64,000 nt of DNA from Flavobacteriaceae bacterium (GCA_029248405.1 JAQWJJ010000016.1:186001-250000), one strand, 5' to 3'; counted from the stretch's first letter, positions 35,776-45,014 are shown. Made by a program: numbers and translations. Notes: generated by a model from the letters alone, not told the origin.

Positions 35776-36573
35776 ATGAAAAAACTATTTTCTATTCTCG
35801 CAATTGCCGCTATGGTTTTTGTCGGTACAACAAACATGCAAGCTGCTCCAGCTAACGCACTTTCTACAAGCCTTTCAACGGCTTCTGCAGTAAGCGCTAC
35901 AGTAACTGCGCAAGAGGCTGAAGCCCCTGCAGCAGAAAAAGGTTTTCACCAAGAGTTAAAACAACGATTTATTGAAGGTGGTCCAGGATTCATGGGAATC
36001 GTTTTGTTGTGTTTAATTTTAGGATTGGCTATTGCCATCGAACGCATCATATACCTTAATCTTTCTACAACTAACACTGCCAAATTAGCAGCGAGTGTTG
36101 AAGAAGCGTTACAAAGCGGTGGTGTTGCTGCAGCAAAAGAGGTTTGTCGTGATACAAAAGGTCCTGTTGCGTCCATCTATTACCAAGGTTTAGACCGCGC
36201 TGAAGAAAGTGTCGATGCTGCAGAAAAGGCAGTAGTGGCTTACGGAGGTGTTCAGATGGGACAATTAGAAAAGAATGTTTCTTGGATATCATTATTCATC
36301 GCCTTGGCACCAATGCTTGGTTTCATGGGTACGGTAATCGGAATGATCCAGGCTTTTGATAAAATCCAAGCCGCAGGAGACATGAACCCATCGTTGGTTG
36401 CTGGAGGTATTAAAGTAGCACTTTTGACTACTGTTTTTGGATTAATCGTGGCGATTATTCTTCAGATTTTTTACAACTACATCGTTGCTAAAATCGACAG
36501 TATCGTGAACAACATGGAAGACGCATCAATAACATTGATCGACATGTTAGTGGCTTACAAAAACAAAAAATAA
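35776..36573 (+). CDS. exbB: ExbB/TolQ/MotA-type proton channel
   Basis: 265-residue inner-membrane stator that uses the proton gradient to energise TonB receptors with ExbD. The N-terminus MKKLFSILAIAAMVFVGTTNMQA is an extra signal-like helix followed by an Ala/Ser-rich periplasmic stretch (about 25-60), then the ExbB core: TM1 GFMGIVLLCLILGLAIAIER, a cytoplasmic loop, TM2 WISLFIALAPMLGFMGTVIGMI and TM3 (KVALLTTVFGLIVAIILQI). -7-like TATCTTTA at 35722-35729. First of four co-directional genes. Confidence 0.92.
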   Translation: MKKLFSILAIAAMVFVGTTNMQAAPANALSTSLSTASAVSATVTAQEAEAPAAEKGFHQELKQRFIEGGPGFMGIVLLCLILGLAIAIERIIYLNLSTTNTAKLAASVEEALQSGGVAAAKEVCRDTKGPVASIYYQGLDRAEESVDAAEKAVVAYGGVQMGQLEKNVSWISLFIALAPMLGFMGTVIGMIQAFDKIQAAGDMNPSLVAGGIKVALLTTVFGLIVAIILQIFYNYIVAKIDSIVNNMEDASITLIDMLVAYKNKK

Positions 36574-36590
36574 TTTAAAACACCTCTCAA

Positions 36591-37025
36591 ATGGGTTTAT
36601 ATAAAATTTTTAAAATAGTAGCGATGCTTCTCGGGGTCGCAGGACTGATATTTTGGTTCCTGTTGATTTCTAAGGGAGACGATGCTGTGAAGGCAACAGG
36701 AGAAGGTGTCGCACCGTTGATGTACATCGGATACATGGTGATGGCGATCGTTCTGCTTTTGGTCACTGTTTTTGTGCTCAAAGGCGTTTTGTCTGGAGAA
36801 GTCAAAAAAACAGTGATGTCCGTGGGCGCTTTTCTAGCCGTTGTTGTGATTTCATATGTGTTGGCCTCTAGCAGTATCGAAGGTTTGACGCCTGCAGACA
36901 ATTCAGTAGTGACTGAAAGCACTTCGAAATGGGTTGGAACAGGATTAATTGCCTTTTATATTTTAGCGATTGTCGCTGTAGCCACAATGGCCTTCAGCGG
37001 AGTCAAAAAAGTAACATCCAAGTAG
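36591..37025 (+). CDS. Membrane protein of the ExbB-ExbD operon, unknown function
   Basis: 144 residues with four hydrophobic segments: MLLGVAGLIFWFLLISKG, LMYIGYMVMAIVLLLVTVFVL, VMSVGAFLAVVVISYVLA and WVGTGLIAFYILAIVAVATM. No enzymatic motif was recognised. It sits 17 nt after exbB and 1 nt before the first exbD. A small multi-helix protein between exbB and two exbD genes is a common Bacteroidota arrangement, so it is probably a component or assembly factor of the energising complex (inferred). Confidence 0.8.
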   Translation: MGLYKIFKIVAMLLGVAGLIFWFLLISKGDDAVKATGEGVAPLMYIGYMVMAIVLLLVTVFVLKGVLSGEVKKTVMSVGAFLAVVVISYVLASSSIEGLTPADNSVVTESTSKWVGTGLIAFYILAIVAVATMAFSGVKKVTSK

Positions 37026-37026
37026 T

Positions 37027-37650
37027 ATGGGAAGAAGAGCCACCCCCGAAGTAAATGCTGGGTCAATGGCAGACATTGCCTTCCTATTGCTGATCTTTTT
37101 CTTGGTCACTACGACTATTGAGAAGGACAAAGGAATTGCACGTCAATTGCCCCCACCAATCGAAGAGGAGTTGGATGTGGTGATCAAGCAGAAGAACCTT
37201 TTTATTGTTAATGTAAATAAGGATGACCAATTACTTGTTGAGGATGAACTAATGGAGCTAAGCGATTTGCGTCAAGCAGCTATCGACTTTCTTGACAACG
37301 GTGGTGCTCCTGCTGGCTCTCTTGAATTTTGTAATTACTGTAAAGGTGATCGCTTACCAGAATCTTCAGATAACCCCCAAAAGGCGGTAATATCTGTTCA
37401 AAACGACCGTTTGACATCATATAAGATGTACATTTCTGTTCAGAATGAATTGGTTGCGGCATACAATACACTGAGAAATCGAGAATCGCAACGCTTGTTT
37501 GGTTGGGACTTTACCGAAATGAAAAAGGGTATTGATGAAGGTCAAATTACTGGAGATCGTAAGAACATGATCCAAGACAAACTAAAGGAGATTCAAGATT
37601 TAATTCCATTAAAGCTTTCTGAGGCTGAGCCTAAGAAATCAGGAAAATAA
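37027..37650 (+). CDS. exbD: ExbD-type biopolymer transport protein, long form with CxxC insert
   Basis: 207 residues, longer than typical ExbD (about 140). The single N-terminal helix has the required acidic residue in GSMADIAFLLLIFFLVTTTIEKDKG. The periplasmic domain carries an insert with FCNYCKGDRLPE, a CxxC pair that could form a disulfide. The C-terminal half is charged and helical. Together with ExbB and the second ExbD it should transmit proton-motive force to TonB proteins. Confidence 0.9.
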   Translation: MGRRATPEVNAGSMADIAFLLLIFFLVTTTIEKDKGIARQLPPPIEEELDVVIKQKNLFIVNVNKDDQLLVEDELMELSDLRQAAIDFLDNGGAPAGSLEFCNYCKGDRLPESSDNPQKAVISVQNDRLTSYKMYISVQNELVAAYNTLRNRESQRLFGWDFTEMKKGIDEGQITGDRKNMIQDKLKEIQDLIPLKLSEAEPKKSGK

Positions 37651-37662
37651 ACACGACACGCC

Positions 37663-38133
37663 ATGTCAAAATTTAAAAAGAAAAAAAGTGGTGAATTGCC
37701 GGCGATTTCGACGGCTTCACTTCCTGATATCGTATTCATGTTGCTGTTCTTTTTTATGGTGGTGACGGTATTGCGTGACAGCAATTTGTTAGTGATGCAA
37801 CGTCTGCCAAAAGGAGATCAAGTTGAAAAATTGCAGAAAGACCGTTCGGTTTTCATATTCGCTGGTAAACCAGGCCCTGGTTATGAGAAGTATGGAAAGG
37901 AAGCGAAAATTCAGATTGGAGACAAATACATGGATGTTTCTAACATCAAGTTTGCTCTAGAAGAATTTCGCCGCAAGCTGCGTCCTGAACTTCAAGACAA
38001 AATTATGATTGCTTTGAAAGTGGATGGAGAGACCAACACGGGTCTTGTATCCGACATCAAACAAGAATTGCGAGAGCAAAACTTACTGAAGTTGATCTAC
38101 ATCACCACGCCAGGAAACGAACTGGAAAATTAG
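37663..38133 (+). CDS. exbD: ExbD-type biopolymer transport protein, second paralogue
   Basis: 156 residues; the helix ASLPDIVFMLLFFFMVVTVLRDSN has the acidic residue, and the periplasmic ExbD fold ends in LLKLIYITTPGN. It starts 12 nt after the first exbD and differs from it mainly by lacking the CxxC insert. Two non-identical ExbD proteins suggest a mixed stator dimer. The operon ends at the terminator at 38168. Confidence 0.9.
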   Translation: MSKFKKKKSGELPAISTASLPDIVFMLLFFFMVVTVLRDSNLLVMQRLPKGDQVEKLQKDRSVFIFAGKPGPGYEKYGKEAKIQIGDKYMDVSNIKFALEEFRRKLRPELQDKIMIALKVDGETNTGLVSDIKQELREQNLLKLIYITTPGNELEN

Positions 38134-38167
38134 ATTTCAGCAGTACTTCGGTGCGTGACAATTGAAT

Positions 38168-38196
38168 AAAAAAAAGCCTCATTCGAGGCTTTTTTT
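38168..38196 (+). terminator. Terminator of the ExbB-ExbD operon
   Basis: Eight A, stem GCCTC/GAGGC with loop ATTC, seven T. Its 14-nt core equals that of the terminator at 6084-6115. Confidence 0.92.
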
Positions 38197-38226
38197 ATAG
38201 CTTTACCGTAAATTATTAACGATCCT

Positions 38227-38949
38227 ATGGACCTTACTTTTCGCTCTTTTCTTTGGCTACCATTATCCATCTTGGCGGTATGGACCGGTTTTGGTCAAGC
38301 GCTACAGGAAGGACCGCAACAAAATGATGGAGCGTTCTCCTATCGAGAGGATCAGTTTTACATTGGAGTCAATTATAATGTCTTGGGCAATGTGCCTTCT
38401 GAAGTTGCTGTGAGGGGCCTATCAGGTGGTATGAGTCTTGGATTTATCCGCGACTTCTCTTTATTACCCAAGGGCAATTTGGCTGTGGGTTTGGGTTTGG
38501 GATTTAGTTTTGATCGCTACGGTCAAAACATCAAGATCACGCAACAGGCCGATATGAGCGCAGAGACTTTTGAGATCCTTACAAGTCCTGCAGCGATTGA
38601 TCAAAACCGGTTGAATATCGGAGCAATTGAAATCCCTATTGAGCTCCGCTGGAGGACCTCTACGGCTCAAGAGTATAAGTTTTGGCGGATTTATTCAGGC
38701 ATAAAGTTGAGCTACGGAATTTGGGAGCAATCGTATTTTAGGGGTCCCGAGGGATCTGCCAGAATCAGCAATTGGAGTGTCATAGAATCGAGTCAACTAT
38801 TCTATACCTTGTCTTTTGGTTATGGGACGTTTAATGCTCAGCTCCAATATGGATTACGGTCATTTTTTCCAGAATCTACTGAGAAGACAAGTGGAGCATC
38901 AATCGGTGCCACACCGATCAAACTAGGCATGGTATTTTATCTTTTATAG
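38227..38949 (+). CDS. Outer-membrane beta-barrel protein, PorT-like
   Basis: 240 residues; signal peptide MDLTFRSFLWLPLSILAVWTGFGQ, then alternating beta strands (FYIGVNYNVLGNV, MSLGFIRDFSLLPKGNLAVGLGLGFSFDRY, IEIPIELRWRTS) and a barrel-type end IKLGMVFYLL. It resembles the PorT/outer-membrane b-barrel families of Bacteroidota; PorT itself belongs to the T9SS, but identity with it is not established here. A near -7 element TAGCTTTA is at 38198-38205. Its stop codon overlaps the 3' end of the opposite-strand gene by 6 nt. Confidence 0.75.
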   Translation: MDLTFRSFLWLPLSILAVWTGFGQALQEGPQQNDGAFSYREDQFYIGVNYNVLGNVPSEVAVRGLSGGMSLGFIRDFSLLPKGNLAVGLGLGFSFDRYGQNIKITQQADMSAETFEILTSPAAIDQNRLNIGAIEIPIELRWRTSTAQEYKFWRIYSGIKLSYGIWEQSYFRGPEGSARISNWSVIESSQLFYTLSFGYGTFNAQLQYGLRSFFPESTEKTSGASIGATPIKLGMVFYLL

Positions 38950-39549
38950 CCAATAGCAGAACAATAGAACTTGAGGCAGTACCCCTAGTAATGCGCCAAG
39001 CCACAGCTCTCTTGTGTGATGTGCTTGAGACCATAACCGGGCACTAGCGACCCAGCCTAAAGCAAAGGTGAGCACCAATAATATTTCGATGATGCTTGTC
39101 CCCATTTGCCAACTCAAGCCGAAAGCAAATAGTGTTAAGCCAGTGATGCCTATTTGGTGCAAGCTTACTTTGAACCCGCGCATGGTCGCGATAAGGGCTA
39201 ATAGACTGGACCCCAATCCTCCGAGATAAAAATAGTAGAGTGGAGTAACGCCAGAGGTCTGCGCCAAAACCTTCAGGACAATGACCCACAACAGACATTG
39301 AATCATGAGAGGCCATTTGCGTTCTTTGACATGTCTCAAGTGGATCGACTTTATCAATCTAAGTTGCCGCATGATCGGAAAGAGCATCAAGGGAGTCGCG
39401 ACCAGTAAAATAAACAAGACTAAAGCTTGGACCAACACGAAACTTGTATCGTAGCGGTAGGGCTGCATGTAGGTGACTAAGGCATAACCATAAAGGGGGA
39501 TGAAAAGTGGATGCCACAAGTAATTGGCAAGAGTCATGAGCCACCGCAT
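38944..39549 (-). CDS. Multi-pass membrane protein, PAP2-phosphatase-like
   Basis: 201 residues from ATG 39549 (MRWLMTLANYLWHPLFIPLYGYAL), which starts 4 nt after the rpoN stop; an in-frame ATG at 39612 would overlap rpoN and is less likely. Six or so hydrophobic helices. The C-terminal SQAHHTRELWLGALLGVLPQ recalls the last PAP2 motif (His, then acidic residue, then G-x-x-L-G), but the first two PAP2 motifs are not evident, so activity is doubtful. It is cotranscribed with rpoN by position and overlaps the convergent beta-barrel gene by 6 nt. Confidence 0.72.
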   Translation of the reverse strand: MRWLMTLANYLWHPLFIPLYGYALVTYMQPYRYDTSFVLVQALVLFILLVATPLMLFPIMRQLRLIKSIHLRHVKERKWPLMIQCLLWVIVLKVLAQTSGVTPLYYFYLGGLGSSLLALIATMRGFKVSLHQIGITGLTLFAFGLSWQMGTSIIEILLVLTFALGWVASARLWSQAHHTRELWLGALLGVLPQVLLFCYWL

Positions 39550-39553
39550 GCCC

Positions 39554-41008
39554 TTAAAGTACTTTGCGCAATCTTGCGACAGGCAGGTCAAGCTGCTCTC
39601 GATATTTGGCAATGGTGCGTCGTGCGATGGGATAGCCTTTCTCTTTGAGAATTTGCGCTAATCTATCGTCAGTCAAGGGCTGTCGTTTGTTTTCGTCGGC
39701 AATGGTCGTGGCCAAAATAGTTTTGATTTCGCGTGTTGAGACCTCTTCGCCTTGGTCATTCTTCATAGATTCACTAAAGAATTCCTTTATAAGTTTGGTG
39801 CCATAAGGGGTATCAACGTATTTGCTATTGGCCACACGAGATACAGTAGAAATGTCCATGCCAATTTTGTCAGCAATATCTTTGAGAATCATTGGTTTGA
39901 GCTGGCGTTCATCACCACTCAAGAAATACGCCTTTTGTCGCTCCATAATGGCATTCATGGTGACGAACAAGGTATGTTGGCGTTGTTTTATCGCATCAAT
40001 AAACCACTGTGCGGCATCTAATTTTTGTTTGATGAACAATACAGCATCCTTTTGTGCTTTTGACTTTTCTTTGGCCATCTTGTAACCTTTGAGCATTTCA
40101 CTGTAGTCGCGTGATATGTGTAGATCTGGCGCGTTACGGCCATTTAAGGTAAGTTCTAAATGTCCGTCATTGATTCTTATGGCAAAGTCAGGAACGACTG
40201 CCTCAACCATGCGATTCGCTCCAGAGTAGGCGCTTCCTGGCTTTGGATTGAGCACTTCAACTTCATGAATTATCGCCTTTAACTCTTCCTCTGACCATTG
40301 ATACTTTTGGATGAGTTTGTCATAGTGTTTTTTGGAAAATGCGTCGAATTGATTGGTGATCATTTCGAGGGCCTTTTGCGCCACTTCTGATTGTGTTTTG
40401 CGTTCGAGTTGCAAAACAAGGCATTCTTTGAGATTACGGGCACCTACCCCTGCAGGATCTAAGTCCTGAACCAGTCGCAGTATTTTTTCAACCTGAGCGT
40501 GATCAGTATAAATATTCTGGGTAAAGGCTAAGTCGTCTACCAAATCCTCGAGACCACGGCGCAAATACCCGCTATCATCTAAAGATCCAATGACAAAAAG
40601 CGCCATCTCAAAATCTTGTTCAGACAATTGATAGGTATTGAGTTGCTGCACCAAAAACTGATTGAACGTGGTGCCAGAAGCGTAGGGGGTCTGGTGCTCT
40701 TGGTCGTCAGCGCTGTAATTATTTGCCGATAATTTGTAACTCGGTGTTTCGTCGTCACTGAGATAGTTATCGATGTTGATGTCGGTTTCTATGACCTCTG
40801 TGCCTTCGTCAAATTGGTCATAAACATCGTCATTATAGTCTTCTGGATCAAGTTGTTCTTTGCCGCTTTCAAGCGCAGGATTTTCTTCCAACTCTTGTGA
40901 AATTCTCTGTTCAAAGGCCTGTGTCGGCAGCTGAATCAACTTCATGAGTTGGATCTGCTGTGGCGACAGCTTTTGAGAGAGTTTCAGTTGAAATTGCTGT
41001 TTGAGCAT
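39554..41008 (-). CDS. rpoN: RNA polymerase sigma-54 factor
   Basis: 484 residues. Region I is Gln/Leu-rich (MLKQQFQLKLSQKLSPQQIQLMKLIQLPTQAF), followed by an acidic region II, the core-binding domain, and the C-terminal RpoN box ARRTIAKYREQL that reads the -24 element. It directs promoters needing bEBP activators. No such activator gene and no clear GG-N10-GC promoter was recognised in the window. It is separated from asnS by a terminator, so it should have its own start in the short 41009-41030 gap or arise by read-through. Confidence 0.96.
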   Translation of the reverse strand: MLKQQFQLKLSQKLSPQQIQLMKLIQLPTQAFEQRISQELEENPALESGKEQLDPEDYNDDVYDQFDEGTEVIETDINIDNYLSDDETPSYKLSANNYSADDQEHQTPYASGTTFNQFLVQQLNTYQLSEQDFEMALFVIGSLDDSGYLRRGLEDLVDDLAFTQNIYTDHAQVEKILRLVQDLDPAGVGARNLKECLVLQLERKTQSEVAQKALEMITNQFDAFSKKHYDKLIQKYQWSEEELKAIIHEVEVLNPKPGSAYSGANRMVEAVVPDFAIRINDGHLELTLNGRNAPDLHISRDYSEMLKGYKMAKEKSKAQKDAVLFIKQKLDAAQWFIDAIKQRQHTLFVTMNAIMERQKAYFLSGDERQLKPMILKDIADKIGMDISTVSRVANSKYVDTPYGTKLIKEFFSESMKNDQGEEVSTREIKTILATTIADENKRQPLTDDRLAQILKEKGYPIARRTIAKYREQLDLPVARLRKVL

Positions 41009-41030
41009 ATCCGAGGCTTTGGTTAAATTT

Positions 41031-41067
41031 AAAAAAAATCCAGTAACGATCGAAGTCCTTACTGGAT
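41031..41067 (-). terminator. Terminator of asnS
   Basis: Nine-bp stem ATCCAGTAA/TTACTGGAT with a 12-nt loop; on the minus strand it is followed by T8. It lies between the asnS stop (41092) and the rpoN start (41008). Confidence 0.85.
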
Positions 41068-41091
41068 ATATAGCAGAAAGCGTGCCACTTG

Positions 41092-42534
41092 CTAAAATGA
41101 CGCGTTGCCTGGTGTGCGCGGGTATGGAATCACGTCACGAATGTTGCCCATTCCTGTAACAAATTGGACAAGGCGTTCAAAGCCAAGACCAAATCCACTA
41201 TGAACGCAGGTGCCAAATTTTCTCAAATCTAAATACCAGTAGAGCTCTTCTGGAGAAATATCCATGGCTTCCATTTTGGCTTTGAGCACATCGTAGCGCT
41301 CTTCTCGCTGAGAGCCACCGACAATTTCTCCGATGCCAGGGAAAAGAACATCCATAGCACGGACGGTCTTGCCGTCATCATTCAAACGCATATAAAACGC
41401 TTTGATTTTTGCAGGATAATCATAAAGTATGACGGGGCATTTGAAATGCTTTTCTACCAGGAAGCGCTCATGCTCACTTTGCAGGTCTGCACCCCATTCC
41501 TCTATGACATATTTGAATTTTTTCTTTTTGTTTGGCGTGCTTTGCATGAGTATGTCGATGGCTTCGGTATAGCTCACTCGGACAAAATTGTGCTCCAAAA
41601 CAAAGGCCAACTTTTCTTTAAGCGGCATGGGACTGCGTTGGTCTTGTGGTTTGCTCTTCTCTTCTTCTTCTAGGCGTTTTTGAAGAAAATCTAAATCATC
41701 ACCGCAGTGGGTCAGGGCGTAATTCACGACATACTTGATGAAGTCTTCGGCCAAATCCATATTATCGTGGAGGTCATTAAAAGCGACTTCGGGCTCAATC
41801 ATCCAAAACTCTGCCAAGTGCCTTGAGGTATTGGAATTCTCTGCGCGAAATGTAGGGCCAAAGGTGTAAACCTTCCCTAGTCCCATGGCATAAGTTTCAG
41901 CTTCGAGCTGCCCACTGACGGTGAGGTGGGTTTCTTTGTCGAAAAAGTCTTTACTGAACTCTATATTTCCTTGATCGTCTAATGGAGGCTTGACAGGGTC
42001 TAGATTGGTGACCCGGAACATTTCACCCGCACCTTCTGCATCACTCCCTGTCACGATAGGGGTATGCATATAATTAAAATTGTTGTTCTGAAAGTATTGG
42101 TGTACGGCAAAAGACAATTTAGAGCGCAGACGCATCACAGCCCCAAAGGTGTTGGTGCGGATGCGCAAGTGGGCTTGCTCTCTCAGGGTTTCGAGGCTAT
42201 GACGTTTGGGACTCAATATGGTGAGTTTGACCTCCTCAGGATCTGCTTTACCCAAAACAGACAATTCGATCACTTGGATTTCTAATGCTTGCCCTTGGCC
42301 CTGACTGGCCACTAATGGTCCACTAACCGAAATAGCGGCCCCTACGGTCACTGATTTCAATAGCTCATCGTCTAGCGTGTCAAAATCAACAACACACTGA
42401 AGATTATGGATGGTAGAACCATCATTGATCTGAATGAATCGATTACTTCTGAAGGCGCGTACCCATCCAGAGACGGAAATGGGATTTATGGAGGCGTCCA
42501 TTTGGATGATGTCAGAAATCAATTGTTTTTGCAT
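41092..42534 (-). CDS. asnS: Asparaginyl-tRNA synthetase
   Basis: Class II synthetase charging tRNA-Asn. 480 residues: N-terminal OB-fold (ISVSGWVRAFRSNRFIQINDGS), motif 2 FRAENSNTSRHLAEFWMIEPE, motif 3 GFGLGFERLVQFVTGMGNIRDVIPYPRTPG at the C-terminus. It follows the MMPL exporter gene by 35 nt, and a near -7 element TATCTTTA lies at 42554-42561, so it may have its own promoter. Confidence 0.97.
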   Translation of the reverse strand: MQKQLISDIIQMDASINPISVSGWVRAFRSNRFIQINDGSTIHNLQCVVDFDTLDDELLKSVTVGAAISVSGPLVASQGQGQALEIQVIELSVLGKADPEEVKLTILSPKRHSLETLREQAHLRIRTNTFGAVMRLRSKLSFAVHQYFQNNNFNYMHTPIVTGSDAEGAGEMFRVTNLDPVKPPLDDQGNIEFSKDFFDKETHLTVSGQLEAETYAMGLGKVYTFGPTFRAENSNTSRHLAEFWMIEPEVAFNDLHDNMDLAEDFIKYVVNYALTHCGDDLDFLQKRLEEEEKSKPQDQRSPMPLKEKLAFVLEHNFVRVSYTEAIDILMQSTPNKKKKFKYVIEEWGADLQSEHERFLVEKHFKCPVILYDYPAKIKAFYMRLNDDGKTVRAMDVLFPGIGEIVGGSQREERYDVLKAKMEAMDISPEELYWYLDLRKFGTCVHSGFGLGFERLVQFVTGMGNIRDVIPYPRTPGNASF

Positions 42535-42569
42535 GCGTGATTATTTTAAGGGATAAAGATAAATGTTTT

Positions 42570-44993
42570 CTATTTCGTTTCTTCCTCTTGGTCAGACGTT
42601 AAAGCCCGAATGTCCTCGTCAGTATTGGTCAAAATCTCTAAGGCAGGCTTGCGCAAGGTTTGTTTGTTAGCAATATTGCGTTCTAGCGACAAAAGTAATG
42701 AGGGGAGCAAGAGTAAATTGGCCAGCATTGCAAACAAAAGGGTGATGGAAACCAAGGCGCCTAAAGCAATGGTGCCACCGAATTCGGAAATGACAAAGAC
42801 AGAAAATCCAAAAAACAGGACGATCGATGTGTAAAACATACTCACGCCAGTCTCTCGCAATGCAGCATAAACTGATTTTTTGATTTTCCATTTATTGGCA
42901 ATGAGTTCTTGTCGGTATTTTGCCAAAAAGTGAATGGTATCATCGACCGAAATACCAAAAGCAATGCTGAATACCAATATTGTAGAGGGCTTGATAGAAA
43001 CACCGACAAATCCCATGATGCCGGCAGTGATCAGCAGCGGGAGTAGATTCGGAATTAAAGAAATAAGGATCATTTTGAAGTTTTTAAACATCCACGCCAT
43101 GAATAGAGCGATCAACAAAATGGCCAAAGAAAGAGAGAGTAGGAGGTTATTGACCAAGTACTTTGTTCCTTTTTCGAAAACAAAAGCCTTTCCGGTCATC
43201 GAGACGGCGTACCGATCCGAAGGAAAAAGCTTGTCTATTTGGCCACGAATATCCTCTTCAATCCGCTCGAATCGCTCGAGTTGCGTGTCCTTCATAAATA
43301 CTGTGATGCGGGCATATTGCCCAGTGCTGTCAACGTAGCTCGATAATAAATTAGATTCCTTGGAACTGTTTTTGGCATAAGACAAAATAAAGGCACGGTC
43401 TTGACTGTTGGGCAGTTGATAATACTCTGGATTGTTATTGAAATAAGCCTGCTTCGAGTATTTTACCAAGTTGACAATAGAAAGCGGTTGTGACAATTCA
43501 GGAATTTCATTGAGGTAGTCTTGAAGGCTCTCCATACGTTTGAGTGTTGCCAAGTTGACCACTCCCTTCTCTCGTTTGGTATCAATAAGAATCTCTAAAG
43601 GCATGATCCCTTCATATTCTTTCTCAAAAAACTTGATGTCTTTGTAGAAAGCCATGTTCTTGGGCATATCCTCAATAAGGCTTCCCGAAAGCTTAATGTT
43701 GAACATGCCAATGATGCTGGTGCAGAGTAATAAAATCGACAATATATATATCGCGATACGGTGTTCCTTTACCATGCGTTCCATCCAATTTACAAACATG
43801 CTGATCCATCGTTTGTTGAGGTGTTTCAGATGCTTGTGCTTGGGGATGGGCATGAAACTATAAAAGATCGGAATAATGAAGAGCGATAACAAGAATATGG
43901 CGATGATATTGATTGATGCAACAATACCAAATTCTTTGAGGAGCTGACTATTGGTCAGGATGAAAGTGGCAAATCCAGAGGCCGTAGTCATATTGGTCAT
44001 TAGAGTAGCGTTACCCACTTTGGCAATAACGCGTTGTAATGATTTGGCCTGATTGCCATGACGTTGTATTTCTTGTTGGTATTTATTGATCAAAAAGATG
44101 CAATTAGGAATACCAATAACGATGATCAATGGCGGGATTAATGCCGTCAGCACAGTAATTTCGTAGTGCATGAGGCCCAAAAATCCAAAGGACCACATCA
44201 CGCCTATAAGTACAGTAACTAACGAAATAAACGTCGCGCGATAGGACCGAAAGAAGAAGAAGAAAATAAGAGAGGTGATGAGCATAGCGGCCCCTATAAA
44301 TAGGCCAATCTCATCAATGATATTTTGAGAGTTCAACGTTCTTATGTACGGCATTCCCGAGGTATGGACCTTGATGTTGGTTTTGGCCTCGAAGGCTTCA
44401 ATTTTGGGAATGAGCTCTTTGATGATAAAATCACGTCTGGTAGAGGTGTTGACAATACCCTTATTGAGATAGAGTGCCGTGCGCACAGAGTTTTTCCCTG
44501 GATTATAGATCAGACCTTGGTAGAAGGGTAGCTTGTTGAAAAGCTCATGCTTGTATTGGGCCATGTTGGCAGGGGTGAATACTGTGTCTGAGATAAAAGA
44601 CACAAGCTCGAAGGCTGCAATTTTCTTTTGTTTTTGAAGCTTCTTGAGATCACCAACTGAGAGACTCAAATCGACTTCGTCATAGGCTTGGAAATTTGCA
44701 GAAAGATCTGTCCACGCCTTGAAATTATCTGGCGCAAACAAGGCGGTATCCTTGACCCCTATTACAATGAGATTGCCCTCGTCTCCAAAAATATCTAGAA
44801 ACTCTTGATACTCGAGATTGAATTTGTGGTCGTCAGGGAGTAGATTGGCCTCTGTATAAGTGAAGCGCATATGCTGCCATTGCATGGCTAAGAAGATTGT
44901 CGCCACGACAATCCCCGCTAATATCCCGATTCTGTTTCTGAGGATAAAACGAGCGACAGCACTCCAAAAACCTATGCTAAAAAGTTTCTCCAA
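42570..44993 (-). CDS. RND-superfamily MMPL-type transporter
   Basis: 807 residues of inner-membrane exporter, duplicated: TM1 then a periplasmic domain at about 45-215, a sterol-sensing-like helix bundle at about 220-400 (LTALIPPLIIVIGIPNCIFLINKY), a second TM near 415-435, a second periplasmic domain, and a final bundle from about 625 (PSTILVFSIAFGISVDDTIHFLAKYRQE, the acidic relay). Family members move lipids, hopanoids or other hydrophobic molecules; the substrate here is unknown. No adaptor or outer-membrane partner is adjacent. Exact -7 element TACCTTTG at 45015-45022, 21 nt before the ATG. Confidence 0.9.
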   Translation of the reverse strand: MEKLFSIGFWSAVARFILRNRIGILAGIVVATIFLAMQWQHMRFTYTEANLLPDDHKFNLEYQEFLDIFGDEGNLIVIGVKDTALFAPDNFKAWTDLSANFQAYDEVDLSLSVGDLKKLQKQKKIAAFELVSFISDTVFTPANMAQYKHELFNKLPFYQGLIYNPGKNSVRTALYLNKGIVNTSTRRDFIIKELIPKIEAFEAKTNIKVHTSGMPYIRTLNSQNIIDEIGLFIGAAMLITSLIFFFFFRSYRATFISLVTVLIGVMWSFGFLGLMHYEITVLTALIPPLIIVIGIPNCIFLINKYQQEIQRHGNQAKSLQRVIAKVGNATLMTNMTTASGFATFILTNSQLLKEFGIVASINIIAIFLLSLFIIPIFYSFMPIPKHKHLKHLNKRWISMFVNWMERMVKEHRIAIYILSILLLCTSIIGMFNIKLSGSLIEDMPKNMAFYKDIKFFEKEYEGIMPLEILIDTKREKGVVNLATLKRMESLQDYLNEIPELSQPLSIVNLVKYSKQAYFNNNPEYYQLPNSQDRAFILSYAKNSSKESNLLSSYVDSTGQYARITVFMKDTQLERFERIEEDIRGQIDKLFPSDRYAVSMTGKAFVFEKGTKYLVNNLLLSLSLAILLIALFMAWMFKNFKMILISLIPNLLPLLITAGIMGFVGVSIKPSTILVFSIAFGISVDDTIHFLAKYRQELIANKWKIKKSVYAALRETGVSMFYTSIVLFFGFSVFVISEFGGTIALGALVSITLLFAMLANLLLLPSLLLSLERNIANKQTLRKPALEILTNTDEDIRALTSDQEEETK

Positions 44994-45014
44994 TTTTCAT
45001 GTTTTAAGCCAGGC

